Shown here one piece after another: positions 17,171 through 24,656 of a stretch of DNA of 64,000 nt (positions are counted from its first letter, which is position 1; the number at the start of each line of letters is the position of its first letter). The translations under genes were made by a program, and so were the position numbers. This DNA is from G963667675 sp965249215 (GTDB lineage Bacteria; Chloroflexota; Dehalococcoidia; Lucifugimonadales; UBA3495). The DNA lies in NCBI GenBank assembly GCA_965249215.1, contig CBDFLN010000001.1, positions 248,001-312,000 of the forward strand. Reading direction: 5' to 3'. The notes beneath the pieces were generated by a model. That model had not been told where the DNA came from. It saw only the letters and a program-made list of their open reading frames with translations, and ran no database searches.

Positions 17171-18058
17171 TCAGGATGCGTGGTCTCCCGGGCGGCGGCG
17201 TTGCTCCGACCTCAGGAATTGCTCCAAGTCCTGGAGCATCTCGGCCGGTTCCGGAATTCCGGCGTCGGGGGCCGACTCGTCGTACTGGCCCTCCAGCTTC
17301 TCCACGTAGGCGCTAAGCTGGTCGTCCTTGGCCACGGCGGCTACTACCTGCTGGTCGAAGGTCTCCGCCGCAGTCTGAAGCTCGCTCATGTCCAGCGACA
17401 GGTTCAGCAGAGTAGCCAATTTCCGGGCCAACGTGTATCCCACCCGGTAGTTGGGCGCTGCCTGAAGATAGTGGGGCGTGTGCCCCCACAACGACATGTA
17501 TTCCAGTCCCTGCTTATTGCAGGCCTCCAAGACGGCAGAGCTTATTCCTGTGGGTCCCTGGTAATTGGACGAGCGGACGTCCAGAGCTTCCAGCGTTTCC
17601 TGAAAGCCGCCGCCGGTGGCGCCGCCGGTGAGCTTGACGTCCCTGGTATGGGGGACCGAGTCCAGCAAAGCCCCAATGTGAAGCACCTTTGTGACCCCTT
17701 GCTCCAGGGCCAGGTCGACAATCGCCTTGGAGTAGGTGCGCCAGCGCAGGCCGGGCTCCACCCCCAAAAACGTCATGGCCCCCTGGCTGCCGTTGGCCCC
17801 GGCCCAATAGGAGAATTTGTTGGCCGGCCAATGGATTTTGCGGCTTCCGTCCCGCGAGCGGGTCGCATAAGGCCGGGTATGGCTGAAGTCGTAAAAATCT
17901 TCCGGGTCGATCTCCGCAAACTCTCTGGCGTCTAGATTGCGTTGCAGGTACTTGATGGCCGCGGTGGCGCTCTCACCCGCGTCGGCCCATCCCCCGAAGG
18001 CCATGACCAAGTGTTCCGTCTTGACTTCGGGCTGCTGGAAGATTGTCACATAGCTCAT
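17171..18058 (-). CDS. PAC2 family protein
   Basis: A 295-aa protein of the PAC2 (proteasome assembly chaperone-like) family, common in actinobacteria and Chloroflexota without a fixed biochemical role. Family features are MAFGGWADAGESATAAIKYL at the N-terminus, VLHIGALLDSVPHTRDV, and YMSLWGHTPHYLQAAPN. The C-terminal 60 residues are helical and acidic (LSAYVEKLEGQYDESAPD). It is located between the endonuclease III homologue and an aminotransferase on the minus strand. In actinobacteria PAC2 proteins are sometimes linked to the proteasome, but no proteasome gene is in this window, so I do not infer that here. Confidence 0.85.
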   Translation of the reverse strand: MSYVTIFQQPEVKTEHLVMAFGGWADAGESATAAIKYLQRNLDAREFAEIDPEDFYDFSHTRPYATRSRDGSRKIHWPANKFSYWAGANGSQGAMTFLGVEPGLRWRTYSKAIVDLALEQGVTKVLHIGALLDSVPHTRDVKLTGGATGGGFQETLEALDVRSSNYQGPTGISSAVLEACNKQGLEYMSLWGHTPHYLQAAPNYRVGYTLARKLATLLNLSLDMSELQTAAETFDQQVVAAVAKDDQLSAYVEKLEGQYDESAPDAGIPEPAEMLQDLEQFLRSEQRRRPGDHAS

Positions 18059-18321
18059 TTTGGAGGCACATTCCGGTGGGGGCAGTCTGAAACTCTAAGG
18101 CGGCGGACTCCCAATAGCGTCCTCCGACGCAGTGAGCCCGGCTCATTGGCTTCTAGTGTAGCACCGGCGTCACACGGCTACAAGCCAAACCCTATCTAGT
18201 TTGGCGCTGCCAAAACGCGGCTGCGGCGGACGGTCTTTCGACTACGCAAGGTACCCAGGATCGCTAGAATCGGCCTCAGCCGCCCGAGAAAAGATGGAGG
18301 TTCATGCACGGTCGAATCCGC

Positions 18322-19251
18322 CTAGGCCGGAAGGTGTTGCAGGTATTGGGCCACGTAGTCCATACCCACCAGATCGCTGAAGGCCGACATCAACCTCTGC
18401 GTAATGGGGCCCGGCGTGCGGCCGCCGCCGGAACCCGCGTTTATTACAGCCCCGTTGACCGAGGATACCGGGCATATGCAGAGGCTCGTGGAAGTGAGAA
18501 ATGCCTCGTCGGCGACGTAGGCGTCGAACAGGTCCAAGTCCTTCTCCTGCGCAGGCAGGCCAAGCCCCGCGGCCAGTTCCAGTACGGTGCCCCTGGTAAT
18601 GCCGGCCAGCACGAATTGAGCCTGCGGAGTGGACACCACCCCGTCCTTCACCAGGAAAACATTGGAGCCCCGCCCTTCAGACAGGTTCCCGTTCTCGTCC
18701 AGGAGCACAGCCCACGAGTCGGGGTCGGCGGCCTGCGCCTCCAGTTCTCCCAAAACCATGTTCAGGTAGTTATGGGTCTTGGCCCGGGGGCTAATGAACC
18801 GGGGCGGCACACGGGGCACCGACGGGGTAATTACCCTGACGCCGTCCCGGTACAACTTGGCCCGCCTGGCAAAGGGGATGGCGTGGCTCTCGATGAGCAC
18901 CGTAGGGGTAGCTTTCTCTCCCGGTTCCGTCGCCTCAACGCCGCGGCTGATCCGCTGCATCACCCACATGTCCTGGTTGTCCGGCAACAGTGCGTAATTG
19001 TGGTTGACTACCTCCAGAGACCACCGCTCTATCTCGTCTTCACTCATGCCCGGATCGATCCTCAGATACCGGAGGGAGTCGTACAACCGGTGAACGTGTT
19101 GCCTGAGTCTGAAGGGAGCGCCATTAAAGGTCCGGGTGGCGTCGAAGGCGGCGTCGCCGTGGATGAACCCGGAGTCCCTGATCGGGATTCCGACCTGGCT
19201 TTCCGGACGCAGCCGGCCATTGAAGAATACGATATTCTCCGATGTAGCCAT
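18322..19251 (-). CDS. Class IV aminotransferase (branched-chain / D-amino acid type)
   Basis: PLP-dependent fold-type IV aminotransferase, 309 aa. It contains IRDSGFIHGDAAFDATRTFNG (the start of the active-site region), the catalytic Lys in RAKTHNYLN, and the phosphate-binding ENGNLSEGRGSNVFLV and LAGITRGTVLELA. These fit the branched-chain aminotransferase/D-alanine aminotransferase/ADC lyase group. The sequence does not decide among them, though the length and EGRGSNVF favour an IlvE-like enzyme. It is monocistronic as far as can be seen: 263 bases of featureless sequence lie between it and the PAC2 gene, and 399 bases separate it from the zinc-ribbon gene. Confidence 0.88.
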   Translation of the reverse strand: MATSENIVFFNGRLRPESQVGIPIRDSGFIHGDAAFDATRTFNGAPFRLRQHVHRLYDSLRYLRIDPGMSEDEIERWSLEVVNHNYALLPDNQDMWVMQRISRGVEATEPGEKATPTVLIESHAIPFARRAKLYRDGVRVITPSVPRVPPRFISPRAKTHNYLNMVLGELEAQAADPDSWAVLLDENGNLSEGRGSNVFLVKDGVVSTPQAQFVLAGITRGTVLELAAGLGLPAQEKDLDLFDAYVADEAFLTSTSLCICPVSSVNGAVINAGSGGGRTPGPITQRLMSAFSDLVGMDYVAQYLQHLPA

Positions 19252-19650
19252 GGACGTTCTCTATCCTGGGTCGGGCGCTGGAGTTCTTCCGGAAATCGGA
19301 GTCGCCGCCGGGTGCAGGGCGGTTTCAACACGCCTGCCGTGTGGTCCCAGCATCCGTGGGTGATCGGGCGACATATTCTATCGCCGCGACTGGACGTTGA
19401 GCAACCTGGCTATCGGCCAGGCTGCAAAGAAAAGCCGACCGACCCCGTGCTGGGGTCAGCCGACGATGTCAGGGAACTTGGACCAGACGCGGTACGGCGC
19501 GCCGGTGGAATGATCCACCACACCTACCACCACCAACCCGCGGCCACTCCTGTAATGAGTAAGCCCAACTCCCGCCGACGCACCTTGGGGGTCGGCGACT
19601 TGAATCCAAGTCCGCTCAGTAGGGGTTAATCCGTCCGGCTGTCGAGGAGC
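19252..19650. other. 399-base gap with an orphan open frame and a hairpin
   Basis: No confirmed gene. On the minus strand, directly after the zinc-ribbon stop and in the same frame, about 65 codons are open from 19650 to a TGA at 19458-19456, reading protein-like (TERTWIQVADPQG..., ...DHSTGAPYRVWSKFPDIVG). It has no usable start codon near its beginning. A GACCCC/GGGGTC hairpin (19441-19457) followed on the minus strand by TTTTCTTT seven bases later could terminate the zinc-ribbon transcript. The rest shows nothing I can name. Confidence 0.4.
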
Positions 19651-19794
19651 TTAGGGGGTAGCGCCGATACGGAATACCTTGGTCCCACAGGAGGGGCAAA
19701 CCCCCTGGGTGGCGGGCTTACCGTTCTTCATGGTAATACCCTGGGCATCCTTGATCTCTGTCTTGCTTCGGCACTTGACGCAATAGGCTTCCAT
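19651..19794 (-). CDS. Mini zinc-ribbon protein (DUF5679 type)
   Basis: A 47-aa protein with two Cys pairs: CVKC (residues 5-8) and CPSC (about 34-37), around a basic middle KNGKPATQG. This matches the DUF5679 zinc-ribbon family, small proteins common in Chloroflexota with no known role. Start chosen at the ATG at 19794 because GAGG lies 6 bases upstream and the conserved MEAYCVKC begins there; the open frame extends to 19836 but that part overlaps the promoter. A near-consensus promoter (19823-19851) precedes it, so this small gene is probably well expressed. Confidence 0.85.
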   Translation of the reverse strand: MEAYCVKCRSKTEIKDAQGITMKNGKPATQGVCPSCGTKVFRIGATP

Positions 19795-19822
19795 CACACA
19801 CCTCACTTCTGAAGGTCGATAT

Positions 19823-19851
19823 ATTGTATAGACCATATACTACCCTGTCAA
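19823..19851 (-). promoter_or_regulatory. Sigma-70-like promoter for the zinc-ribbon gene
   Basis: On the minus strand: TTGACA, 17-base spacer, TACAAT. The predicted start leaves a leader of about 22 bases before the ATG at 19794. This is one of the strongest promoter matches in the window. Confidence 0.75.
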
Positions 19852-20060
19852 CATCTGGTATACCCAATTTTCGATTTTGATGTTCCAGGCGTGAAAATGC
19901 GCATAAGGGCGGACCATTTGCCCCGTTTGCCAAATGCTGGATCCTCAGCCTCGCCGCCGGGGGCCATGCTTCCGGAGGGCCGCCGGCGGCTCTGCTAGAA
20001 TAGTGCTCGGAAGCAGCCGGGCATTGTCGAATACGGCGCTGGAGTGAGGCATCGGTCCGA

Positions 20061-20678
20061 ATGGGCAGTTGGCTGATAGTTCGCCACGGTGAAACTGAAT
20101 GGAACGTCGGCGGCCGCATCCAAGGCCATACCGACATCCCCCTTTCCAAGACCGGAGAGCGGCAGTCCCAACTCTTGGCCCGGCGGCTGTCCCGGTTCAC
20201 CATAGATGCCGCCTACTCCAGCGACCTGCAACGCTGCGTCGGTACCGCCCGGGAGATTCTCAGGGAAAGGACGGCGCCCCTGCACACAACTCCCCAGCTT
20301 CGGGAATACCACAAAGGGGTCTTCGAGGGCCTCACCGTCGAGGAAACTAAATCCCGGCACCCGGAGCAATACGCCGCTTCTCTGGTCAATGACCTGGACT
20401 TCGCTCCCCCGGGAGGGGAAAGCACCCGCCAGATCAGCGCCCGCATAGCCTCATTCCTGGCCGGCGTGCGGCGCCGCCACGCTGACGACAACATCCTGAT
20501 CGTAAGCCACGGCGGGACTCTCAGGGCAGCGTTCGTGGCTCTGATGGAGCTTCCCCTGGAAGCGAATTGGCGGTTCTTTCTCTCCAATTGCAGCCTGTCG
20601 GTGGTTGATGTCTATCCCGACAACGCAGTCCTGCGCCTGTACAACGATACGTCCCACCTGGACGGTCTCGCGTCTTGA
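20061..20678 (+). CDS. Histidine phosphatase family protein (phosphoglycerate mutase-like)
   Basis: A 205-aa phosphatase of the histidine phosphatase superfamily. The catalytic motif LIVRHGETEWN is at residues 5-15, with a typical IPLSKTGERQSQLLA and a second active-site His in ILIVSHGGTLRA. Members include broad phosphatases, GpmB-like enzymes and alpha-ribazole phosphatase (CobC). Because the next gene is a wrecked cobQ, a former role as alpha-ribazole phosphatase in cobalamin assembly is plausible but unproven. ATG at 20061; a TAGAAT box at 19996-20001 has no good -35. The stop is 35 bases before the cobQ remnant. Confidence 0.88.
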   Translation: MGSWLIVRHGETEWNVGGRIQGHTDIPLSKTGERQSQLLARRLSRFTIDAAYSSDLQRCVGTAREILRERTAPLHTTPQLREYHKGVFEGLTVEETKSRHPEQYAASLVNDLDFAPPGGESTRQISARIASFLAGVRRRHADDNILIVSHGGTLRAAFVALMELPLEANWRFFLSNCSLSVVDVYPDNAVLRLYNDTSHLDGLAS

Positions 20679-20713
20679 CCGGCCCACACCCGGTAAGATT
20701 AAAAAGGGTCCTG

Positions 20714-21077
20714 ATGGTCCAGGGCGCCGCTTCCCACGTGGGGAAGAGCGTGGTGTCGGCAGCCCTATGCCGAAGTGACAAACCCTCCCTTCCAGATTGA
20801 AGACGCCTCCGACGCGGCAGTGGATGGTTCCGCCGCCTTCGATAGGGCAATGGATGCTCCCGGTTGGGTCCTTGGCGCCTACATACACGGCCTGTTTCAC
20901 AATGTTGGGCTGCCCCGGGCCATCCCGTATTTGCTGGCCCGCCGCAAGGGAGTGCACCTCTCCTTGGCTACCGAGGACATGGCATTGGACCGGGAGTATG
21001 ACAAGCTCGCCGACTTGGTCAGGAACAACCTGGATATGGACTTGGTGTACCGAGTAGCGGGCTTGGGCCGACCGTAG
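20714..21077 (+). pseudogene. cobQ: Cobyric acid synthase remnant with a large internal deletion
   Basis: Two ends of CobQ survive next to each other. Bases 20714-20775 read MVQGAASHVGKSVVSAALCR, the N-terminal P-loop of the glutamine-dependent amidotransferase CobQ, with AGGG 5 bases before the ATG. From about 20778, in another frame, the sequence reads PPFQIEDAS, then GWVLGAYIHGLFHN and REYDKLADLVRNNLDMDLVY, which is the CobQ C-terminus. About 350 codons between them are missing and the junction is out of frame; the N-terminal frame ends at a TGA at 20798-20800. The normal protein amidates cobyrinic acid a,c-diamide in cobalamin synthesis. This copy cannot work. Confidence 0.82.
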
Positions 21078-21121
21078 GATCTCGTGTTGCGGGCTTGAGC
21101 TCTAGCCCCCCCGCCGTCAAA

Positions 21122-21149
21122 TTGACTTCGGGCCAGTTTCCCCTATACT
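21122..21149 (+). promoter_or_regulatory. Sigma-70-like promoter for selenoprotein gene 1
   Basis: TTGACT, 16-base spacer, TATACT; predicted start near 21156, giving a leader of about 36 bases before the ATG at 21192. Confidence 0.65.
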
Positions 21150-21191
21150 GGCAACAATTGCTCCTAAGACAACCCGCCGGGAGGTCCCCCG

Positions 21192-21527
21192 ATGGAAGGC
21201 AAAGTCCAGATAGAAATTACCTACTGCGTCTCTTGACAGTACCTGGGCACCGCCACGTGGTTGGCGAATGAGTTTTTCCGGCACTTCGGACCCGACGCCG
21301 CAGTCACTCTCTCCCCGCGAGGGCAGGGAATCCTGGAAGTCTTCGTAGACGGCGAAAGGGTCTACGATAGAGCGGCCGAGGGAGGCGTCTACCCAAGCCT
21401 GCCCAGGGTCCACGAAATGGTCCGCTACGTCCGGGCGAAAATCGGCGAGACAGAGCCGGGCTATACCACGCCGGGCGGACCAAGGGTCGCTGCGCCGGCC
21501 CCGGAGCCCGCTCAAGCCGGCGACTAG
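21192..21527 (+). CDS. Rdx family selenoprotein (SelW-like), UGA-encoded Sec at residue 15
   Basis: Thioredoxin-fold Rdx protein, 111 aa if the TGA at 21234-21236 is read as selenocysteine. The N-terminus is KVQIEITYCVSU (Sec at 15), giving the family's redox motif C-x-x-U at the tip of the first beta strand. After it comes QYLGTATWLANEFFRHFG and, later, ILEVFVDGERVYDRAAEGGVYPS, the rest of the Rdx fold. GGGAGG stands 7 bases before the ATG. Without recoding only 14 residues would be made, and the conserved part would lack a start. A hairpin 14 bases after the UGA (21251-21266) resembles a bacterial SECIS. A second such gene lies at 38593-38892. The tail (about residues 95-111) is Pro/Ala-rich. 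Presumed role: thiol redox; partner unknown. Confidence 0.85.
21251..21266 (+). promoter_or_regulatory. SECIS-like hairpin after the Sec codon, gene 1
   Basis: CGCC-ACGTGGTT-GGCG: 4-bp stem and 8-base loop, beginning 14 bases after the UGA and placing the loop 18 bases after it, the distance used by bacterial SECIS elements. The loop core CGTGGTT and the CGCC/GGCG stem recur at the same distance in the second Rdx gene. Part of the match is forced by the shared protein sequence (W-L-A). Confidence 0.6.
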
Positions 21528-21649
21528 CTGAGTCCCAAGCCCCTTAGACCTGGAAACTTCTGGAGCCGTTCATGGTGCGACAGGCCCGCCATGAACGGCG
21601 TTCTCCATCTTTAACGAGTCTGCACCAGGCCGCTCCCGGTCCCGGCGGC

Positions 21650-22264
21650 TTACCCTCCCCCCAGCACCACGCTAACGATCCGCTTCTCCAGGGCCAGCCC
21701 CACCTGCGAGGCCAGTTCCAGCCGCTGATGGTCTCCCAGCGTGCCGACGTAGGCTACTCCCAGGATGCGCCCAACCCTGAAGTCGATTACCGTCGATGAA
21801 ACCGGCCCGGATGGACTGTCCTGCAGTACGCGCAGGCCCACGGCTTCATCGAAGAAGCCCGTTGGATGCACGCGGTGGACCGAAATCAGGCGTCGGCCTC
21901 CGTCTATTTCCTCTCCAACATGGTCTTCGAAGTCCTTCAGAAAGATTTCGTGCATCCATCCGGTGACTGAACTCGGAGCATCGAATAAGTGGGCCACCGT
22001 GGCGGCTACGAAGTTGAATCCGTCGGGGTCCTGCGGCGATGACCGGAGCCCGAACTCCTTGATGAACCCGGTGACCCGGCCCGCTCGTCGAAACCGCTCC
22101 GCGTTATTGTTGCCGAAGCCGTGCTCCGCCAGGGTCTGGTTGTCCACCTCACCCTGCCTGACCAGGTGGTGCCCGTGGAATTCCTCGGGCAGCTCATCCT
22201 TGTCCAGCGCCATGAATTCCAAGTCGCGCTCTGTTACGACGTATGTAGCCCGCTCCATTCCCAT
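21650..22264 (-). CDS. Conserved hypothetical protein
   Basis: A 204-aa soluble protein I do not recognise. Readable features: YVVTERDLEFMALDKDELPEEF at the N-terminus, GFNFVAATVAHLFDAP, and a C-terminal half that reads like an alternating beta/alpha regulatory domain (VGLRVLQDSPSGPVSSTVID). The frame is open upstream to 22555, but the earlier codons have no protein character and cross a promoter-like site. AGGAGG lies 14 bases before the ATG at 22264, longer than ideal; the ATG at 22258 is also possible. It is monocistronic, convergent with the Rdx gene and divergent from the CoA-transferase genes. No signal peptide. Function unknown. Confidence 0.6.
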   Translation of the reverse strand: MGMERATYVVTERDLEFMALDKDELPEEFHGHHLVRQGEVDNQTLAEHGFGNNNAERFRRAGRVTGFIKEFGLRSSPQDPDGFNFVAATVAHLFDAPSSVTGWMHEIFLKDFEDHVGEEIDGGRRLISVHRVHPTGFFDEAVGLRVLQDSPSGPVSSTVIDFRVGRILGVAYVGTLGDHQRLELASQVGLALEKRIVSVVLGGG

Positions 22265-22378
22265 CGCTAGTGTTGCTTCCTCCTTGCCTCGGCCCTTCCG
22301 TGGGCCCCATCCGCCAAAGACCGCGGCGCTCACTCCAGAACTCCAGCCGGTCCTTGCTCCCCTGGACTGGTCCATAAG

Positions 22379-22408
22379 ATTCTTTTGGCCATTGGCGCCG
22401 GTTGTCAA
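22379..22408 (-). promoter_or_regulatory. Candidate promoter in the 337-base divergent gap 22265-22601
   Basis: On the minus strand: TTGACA, 18-base spacer, AAGAAT, about 108 bases before the ATG at 22264. The rest of the gap shows no gene and no convincing plus-strand promoter for the CoA-transferase genes. Confidence 0.4.
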
Positions 22409-22601
22409 GAGCCGCCCCGATAATCCGATACTTTCTACTATACCAATCCCTTTAGTGAGACGCTGGCGGGCTTGCCTCTCTGTTGACCGATGCCTGTCCC
22501 CAGTCCCCCCATCGCAGGATTGCCTGCCCGCCGCTATGTGGATTCCTGACACCATCTACGGTAGTATGTACCGGACATTTTCCCCCGAGGCATGCCTGGC
22601 A

Positions 22602-23300
22602 ATGAAAAACAAGGTTTTCTCCACCTTCTTAGAAGCAGTGGCCGACATACCCGACGGGTCCGCCATCATGTTTCCCGGATTCGGCAATGTAGGAGTTCCC
22701 CGCAATCTGATACTGGCGCTTAGCCGGCAAGGGGCCAAGAATCTTATTGCCATCAGCAACGGCCACGGCGTATTAGATGACTTGGTAGACGTAGGCACCG
22801 TGATAGAAGCGGGCCAGGTTAAAAAAGTTTGCTGTGCCTTCAGCGCGCCCACCCACCCGTCACACGTAACTCCCTTCTACGAGCTCTACGCCGCGGGCCA
22901 GATAGAAGCCGAACTCATGCCCCAGGGCACTTTGGCAGAGCGTATCCGCGCTGCAGCCTCCGGCATCGGCGGCTTCTACACCCCGGCCAGCGTGGGGACA
23001 GAACTGGCCGAGGGCAAAGAGCACCGGGAGATCAACGGTAAGACCTTCGTATTGGAATATCCCCTGCACGCCGATTACGCCTTTGTCCGGGCCTGGAAGG
23101 CCGACCGGTTGGGCAACCTCCAGTTCCGGCTGGCCGGGCGCAGCTTCAACCCGGTAATGGCCATGGCGGCCAAGACTACTATCGTGGAACTGGAGAATCC
23201 CGTGGTGGAGCCCGGCGAGTTGGACCCGGACCACGTCCACGTGCCCAGCATTTACGTTGACCGCATGGTGGAGATACCCCCCGACGGGATCTGGGAATAG
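22602..23300 (+). CDS. CoA-transferase, subunit A (3-oxoacid CoA-transferase alpha type), copy 1
   Basis: A 232-aa CoA-transferase family I alpha subunit. It starts MKNKVFSTFLEAVADIPDGS, has FPGFGNVGVPRNLILALSRQ and the GAKNLIAISN Rossmann-like strand, and GQVKKVCCAFSAPTHPSH. Alpha subunits bind CoA and normally pair with a beta subunit that carries the catalytic Glu; no beta gene is present here. GAGG stands 11 bases before the ATG at 22602. The frame is open far upstream but only as a shadow of the opposite-strand gene. The next gene is a near-copy (residues 131-210 identical), so this is a tandem duplication. Substrate unknown. Confidence 0.85.
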   Translation: MKNKVFSTFLEAVADIPDGSAIMFPGFGNVGVPRNLILALSRQGAKNLIAISNGHGVLDDLVDVGTVIEAGQVKKVCCAFSAPTHPSHVTPFYELYAAGQIEAELMPQGTLAERIRAAASGIGGFYTPASVGTELAEGKEHREINGKTFVLEYPLHADYAFVRAWKADRLGNLQFRLAGRSFNPVMAMAAKTTIVELENPVVEPGELDPDHVHVPSIYVDRMVEIPPDGIWE

Positions 23301-23416
23301 GCGCTTCTCAGATACCTGCTCCGTGGGCCTGGCCTCGCTGTCCACCCAATTAAGTAGATTCCCCACCAAGTCGACGTTAGTATGTATTGGACACTCTTCC
23401 CGAGGCAAACCTTGCG

Positions 23417-24121
23417 ATGAGGAACAAAATCTTCTCCACCTTCCTGGACGCAGTTGCCGACATACCCGACGGTTCCACCATCATGTTCCCTGGATTCGGC
23501 TACGTCGGTATTCCCCGCAACCTGATTTTTGCCCTCACCCAACAGGGAGCCAAGAATCTTGTCGCCATCACCAACGACCATGGCGGGCTGGATGAAGACG
23601 TGGGGGTGGACGTGGGAACCGTGATAAAAGCGGGCCAGGTGAAAAAGGTCTGCTGCGCCTTCAGCGCCCCCACTCACCCGTCGCAGGTAACCGCCTTCTA
23701 CCGCCTCTACGTCGCCGGCAAAATAGACGCCGAACTCATGCCCCAGGGCACGTTGGCCGAACGAATCCGCGCCGCCGCCCACGGCATTGGCGCTTTCTTC
23801 ACCCCGACCAGCGTCGGGACCGAACTGGCGGAAGGCAAAGAGCACCGGGAGATAAACGGTAAGACCTTCGTACTGGAATACCCGCTCCACGCCGATTACG
23901 CCTTTGTCCGGGCCTGGAAGGCGGACCGGTTGGGCAACCTCCAGTTCCGGCTGGCCGGGCGCAGCTTCAACCCGGTAATGGCAATGGCCGCCAAGACTAC
24001 TATCGTGGAGCTGGAAAACCCCGTGGTGGAGCCCGGCGAGTTGGACCCGGACCAGGTCCACGTCCCCAGCGTCTACGTCGACCGCATGGTGGAGATACCC
24101 CCGGACGGTCTCTGGGACTAG
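23417..24121 (+). CDS. CoA-transferase, subunit A, copy 2
   Basis: Tandem paralogue (234 aa) of the gene ending at 23300. The first 130 residues differ at scattered sites (for example MRNKIFSTFLDAV, HGGLDEDVGV with two extra residues), while residues about 133-212 are identical to copy 1. That pattern points to recent gene conversion or strong constraint. The upstream regions are also duplicated (GTATGTA/GTATGTATTGGACA, then CCCGAGGCA), and GAGG is again 11 bases before the ATG. Two alpha subunits in a row without a beta are odd: either the beta is encoded elsewhere, or the two form the enzyme together. Which CoA ester it handles cannot be read from sequence. Confidence 0.83.
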   Translation: MRNKIFSTFLDAVADIPDGSTIMFPGFGYVGIPRNLIFALTQQGAKNLVAITNDHGGLDEDVGVDVGTVIKAGQVKKVCCAFSAPTHPSQVTAFYRLYVAGKIDAELMPQGTLAERIRAAAHGIGAFFTPTSVGTELAEGKEHREINGKTFVLEYPLHADYAFVRAWKADRLGNLQFRLAGRSFNPVMAMAAKTTIVELENPVVEPGELDPDQVHVPSVYVDRMVEIPPDGLWD

Positions 24122-24208
24122 CCGCGGCCCAGTCCACCGCTCCCCCGGGCCCTTGCCTCGCTTGCGACGGTTCTTGGTCTTCCCACCCACAAACCTGCGA
24201 GGTACGCC

Positions 24209-24552
24209 GTGCCCCTAGTCCCCAAGGTGATGAGCACCCAGCACCCGGACAATGCTGCGCCGGCCCCTGTTTCCGACGACGCCGGTGTCTTGCGGGGCGA
24301 CGGGGAAGTGGCCGAGGCCGTCCACGTGTTCGGCTTGGGCTGCGACGAGCAAATGTGGGACTCCGAGGGTAAAGAAGCAGACACCCAGGTTGTGCGCAAG
24401 CTCCTCACCGGTTACCCTGCCGTCTTCCAAAACGACTTCCATCTCGGCCGCGACGTGGCCTTGACGCTGGCGTGGCCAACCTCAGGGTCGAAAGCGACAT
24501 GCGCAAGTCCACCGTCGAGGCGCTCCAAAGGCTGCCCCCCGCCCCGGCTTAA
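24209..24552 (+). pseudogene. ppcA: Archaeal-type phosphoenolpyruvate carboxylase, truncated and frameshifted
   Basis: The N-terminus of an archaeal-type PEP carboxylase: PKVMSTQHPDNAAPAPVSDD, then GLGCDEQMWDSEGKEADTQ and VVRKLLTGYPAVFQ. The GTG at 24209 has GAGG 6 bases upstream, so the original start is intact. At about 24468-24471 one base is missing: the frame should continue LRVANLRVESD, which is found one frame over and ends at a TAA at 24550-24552. Only about 114 of an expected 480-500 residues remain. The intact enzyme makes oxaloacetate from PEP and bicarbonate. This archaeal form is rare in bacteria, so the gene was probably acquired and then lost. Confidence 0.82.
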
Positions 24553-24554
24553 AG

Positions 24555-24583
24555 TTGTCCCAACATAAAGCCCGTGGTATAAT
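24555..24583 (+). promoter_or_regulatory. Sigma-70-like promoter for the DUF1800/DUF1501 genes
   Basis: TTGTCC, 17-base spacer, TATAAT. The predicted start near 24590 gives a leader of about 67 bases before the ATG at 24657. Confidence 0.65.
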
Positions 24584-24656
24584 TCGCCGTTGTTAGCATC
24601 CCCTTTTATAATGTTCTGGCGTATCCGGTGAACCCAGCCTATTGCAGGAGAAGGAA

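Noticed and set aside
21650..22555. Longer version (301 aa) of the unknown minus-strand gene
   Set aside because: The extra N-terminal residues lack protein character and run over a promoter-like site; start moved to 22264.
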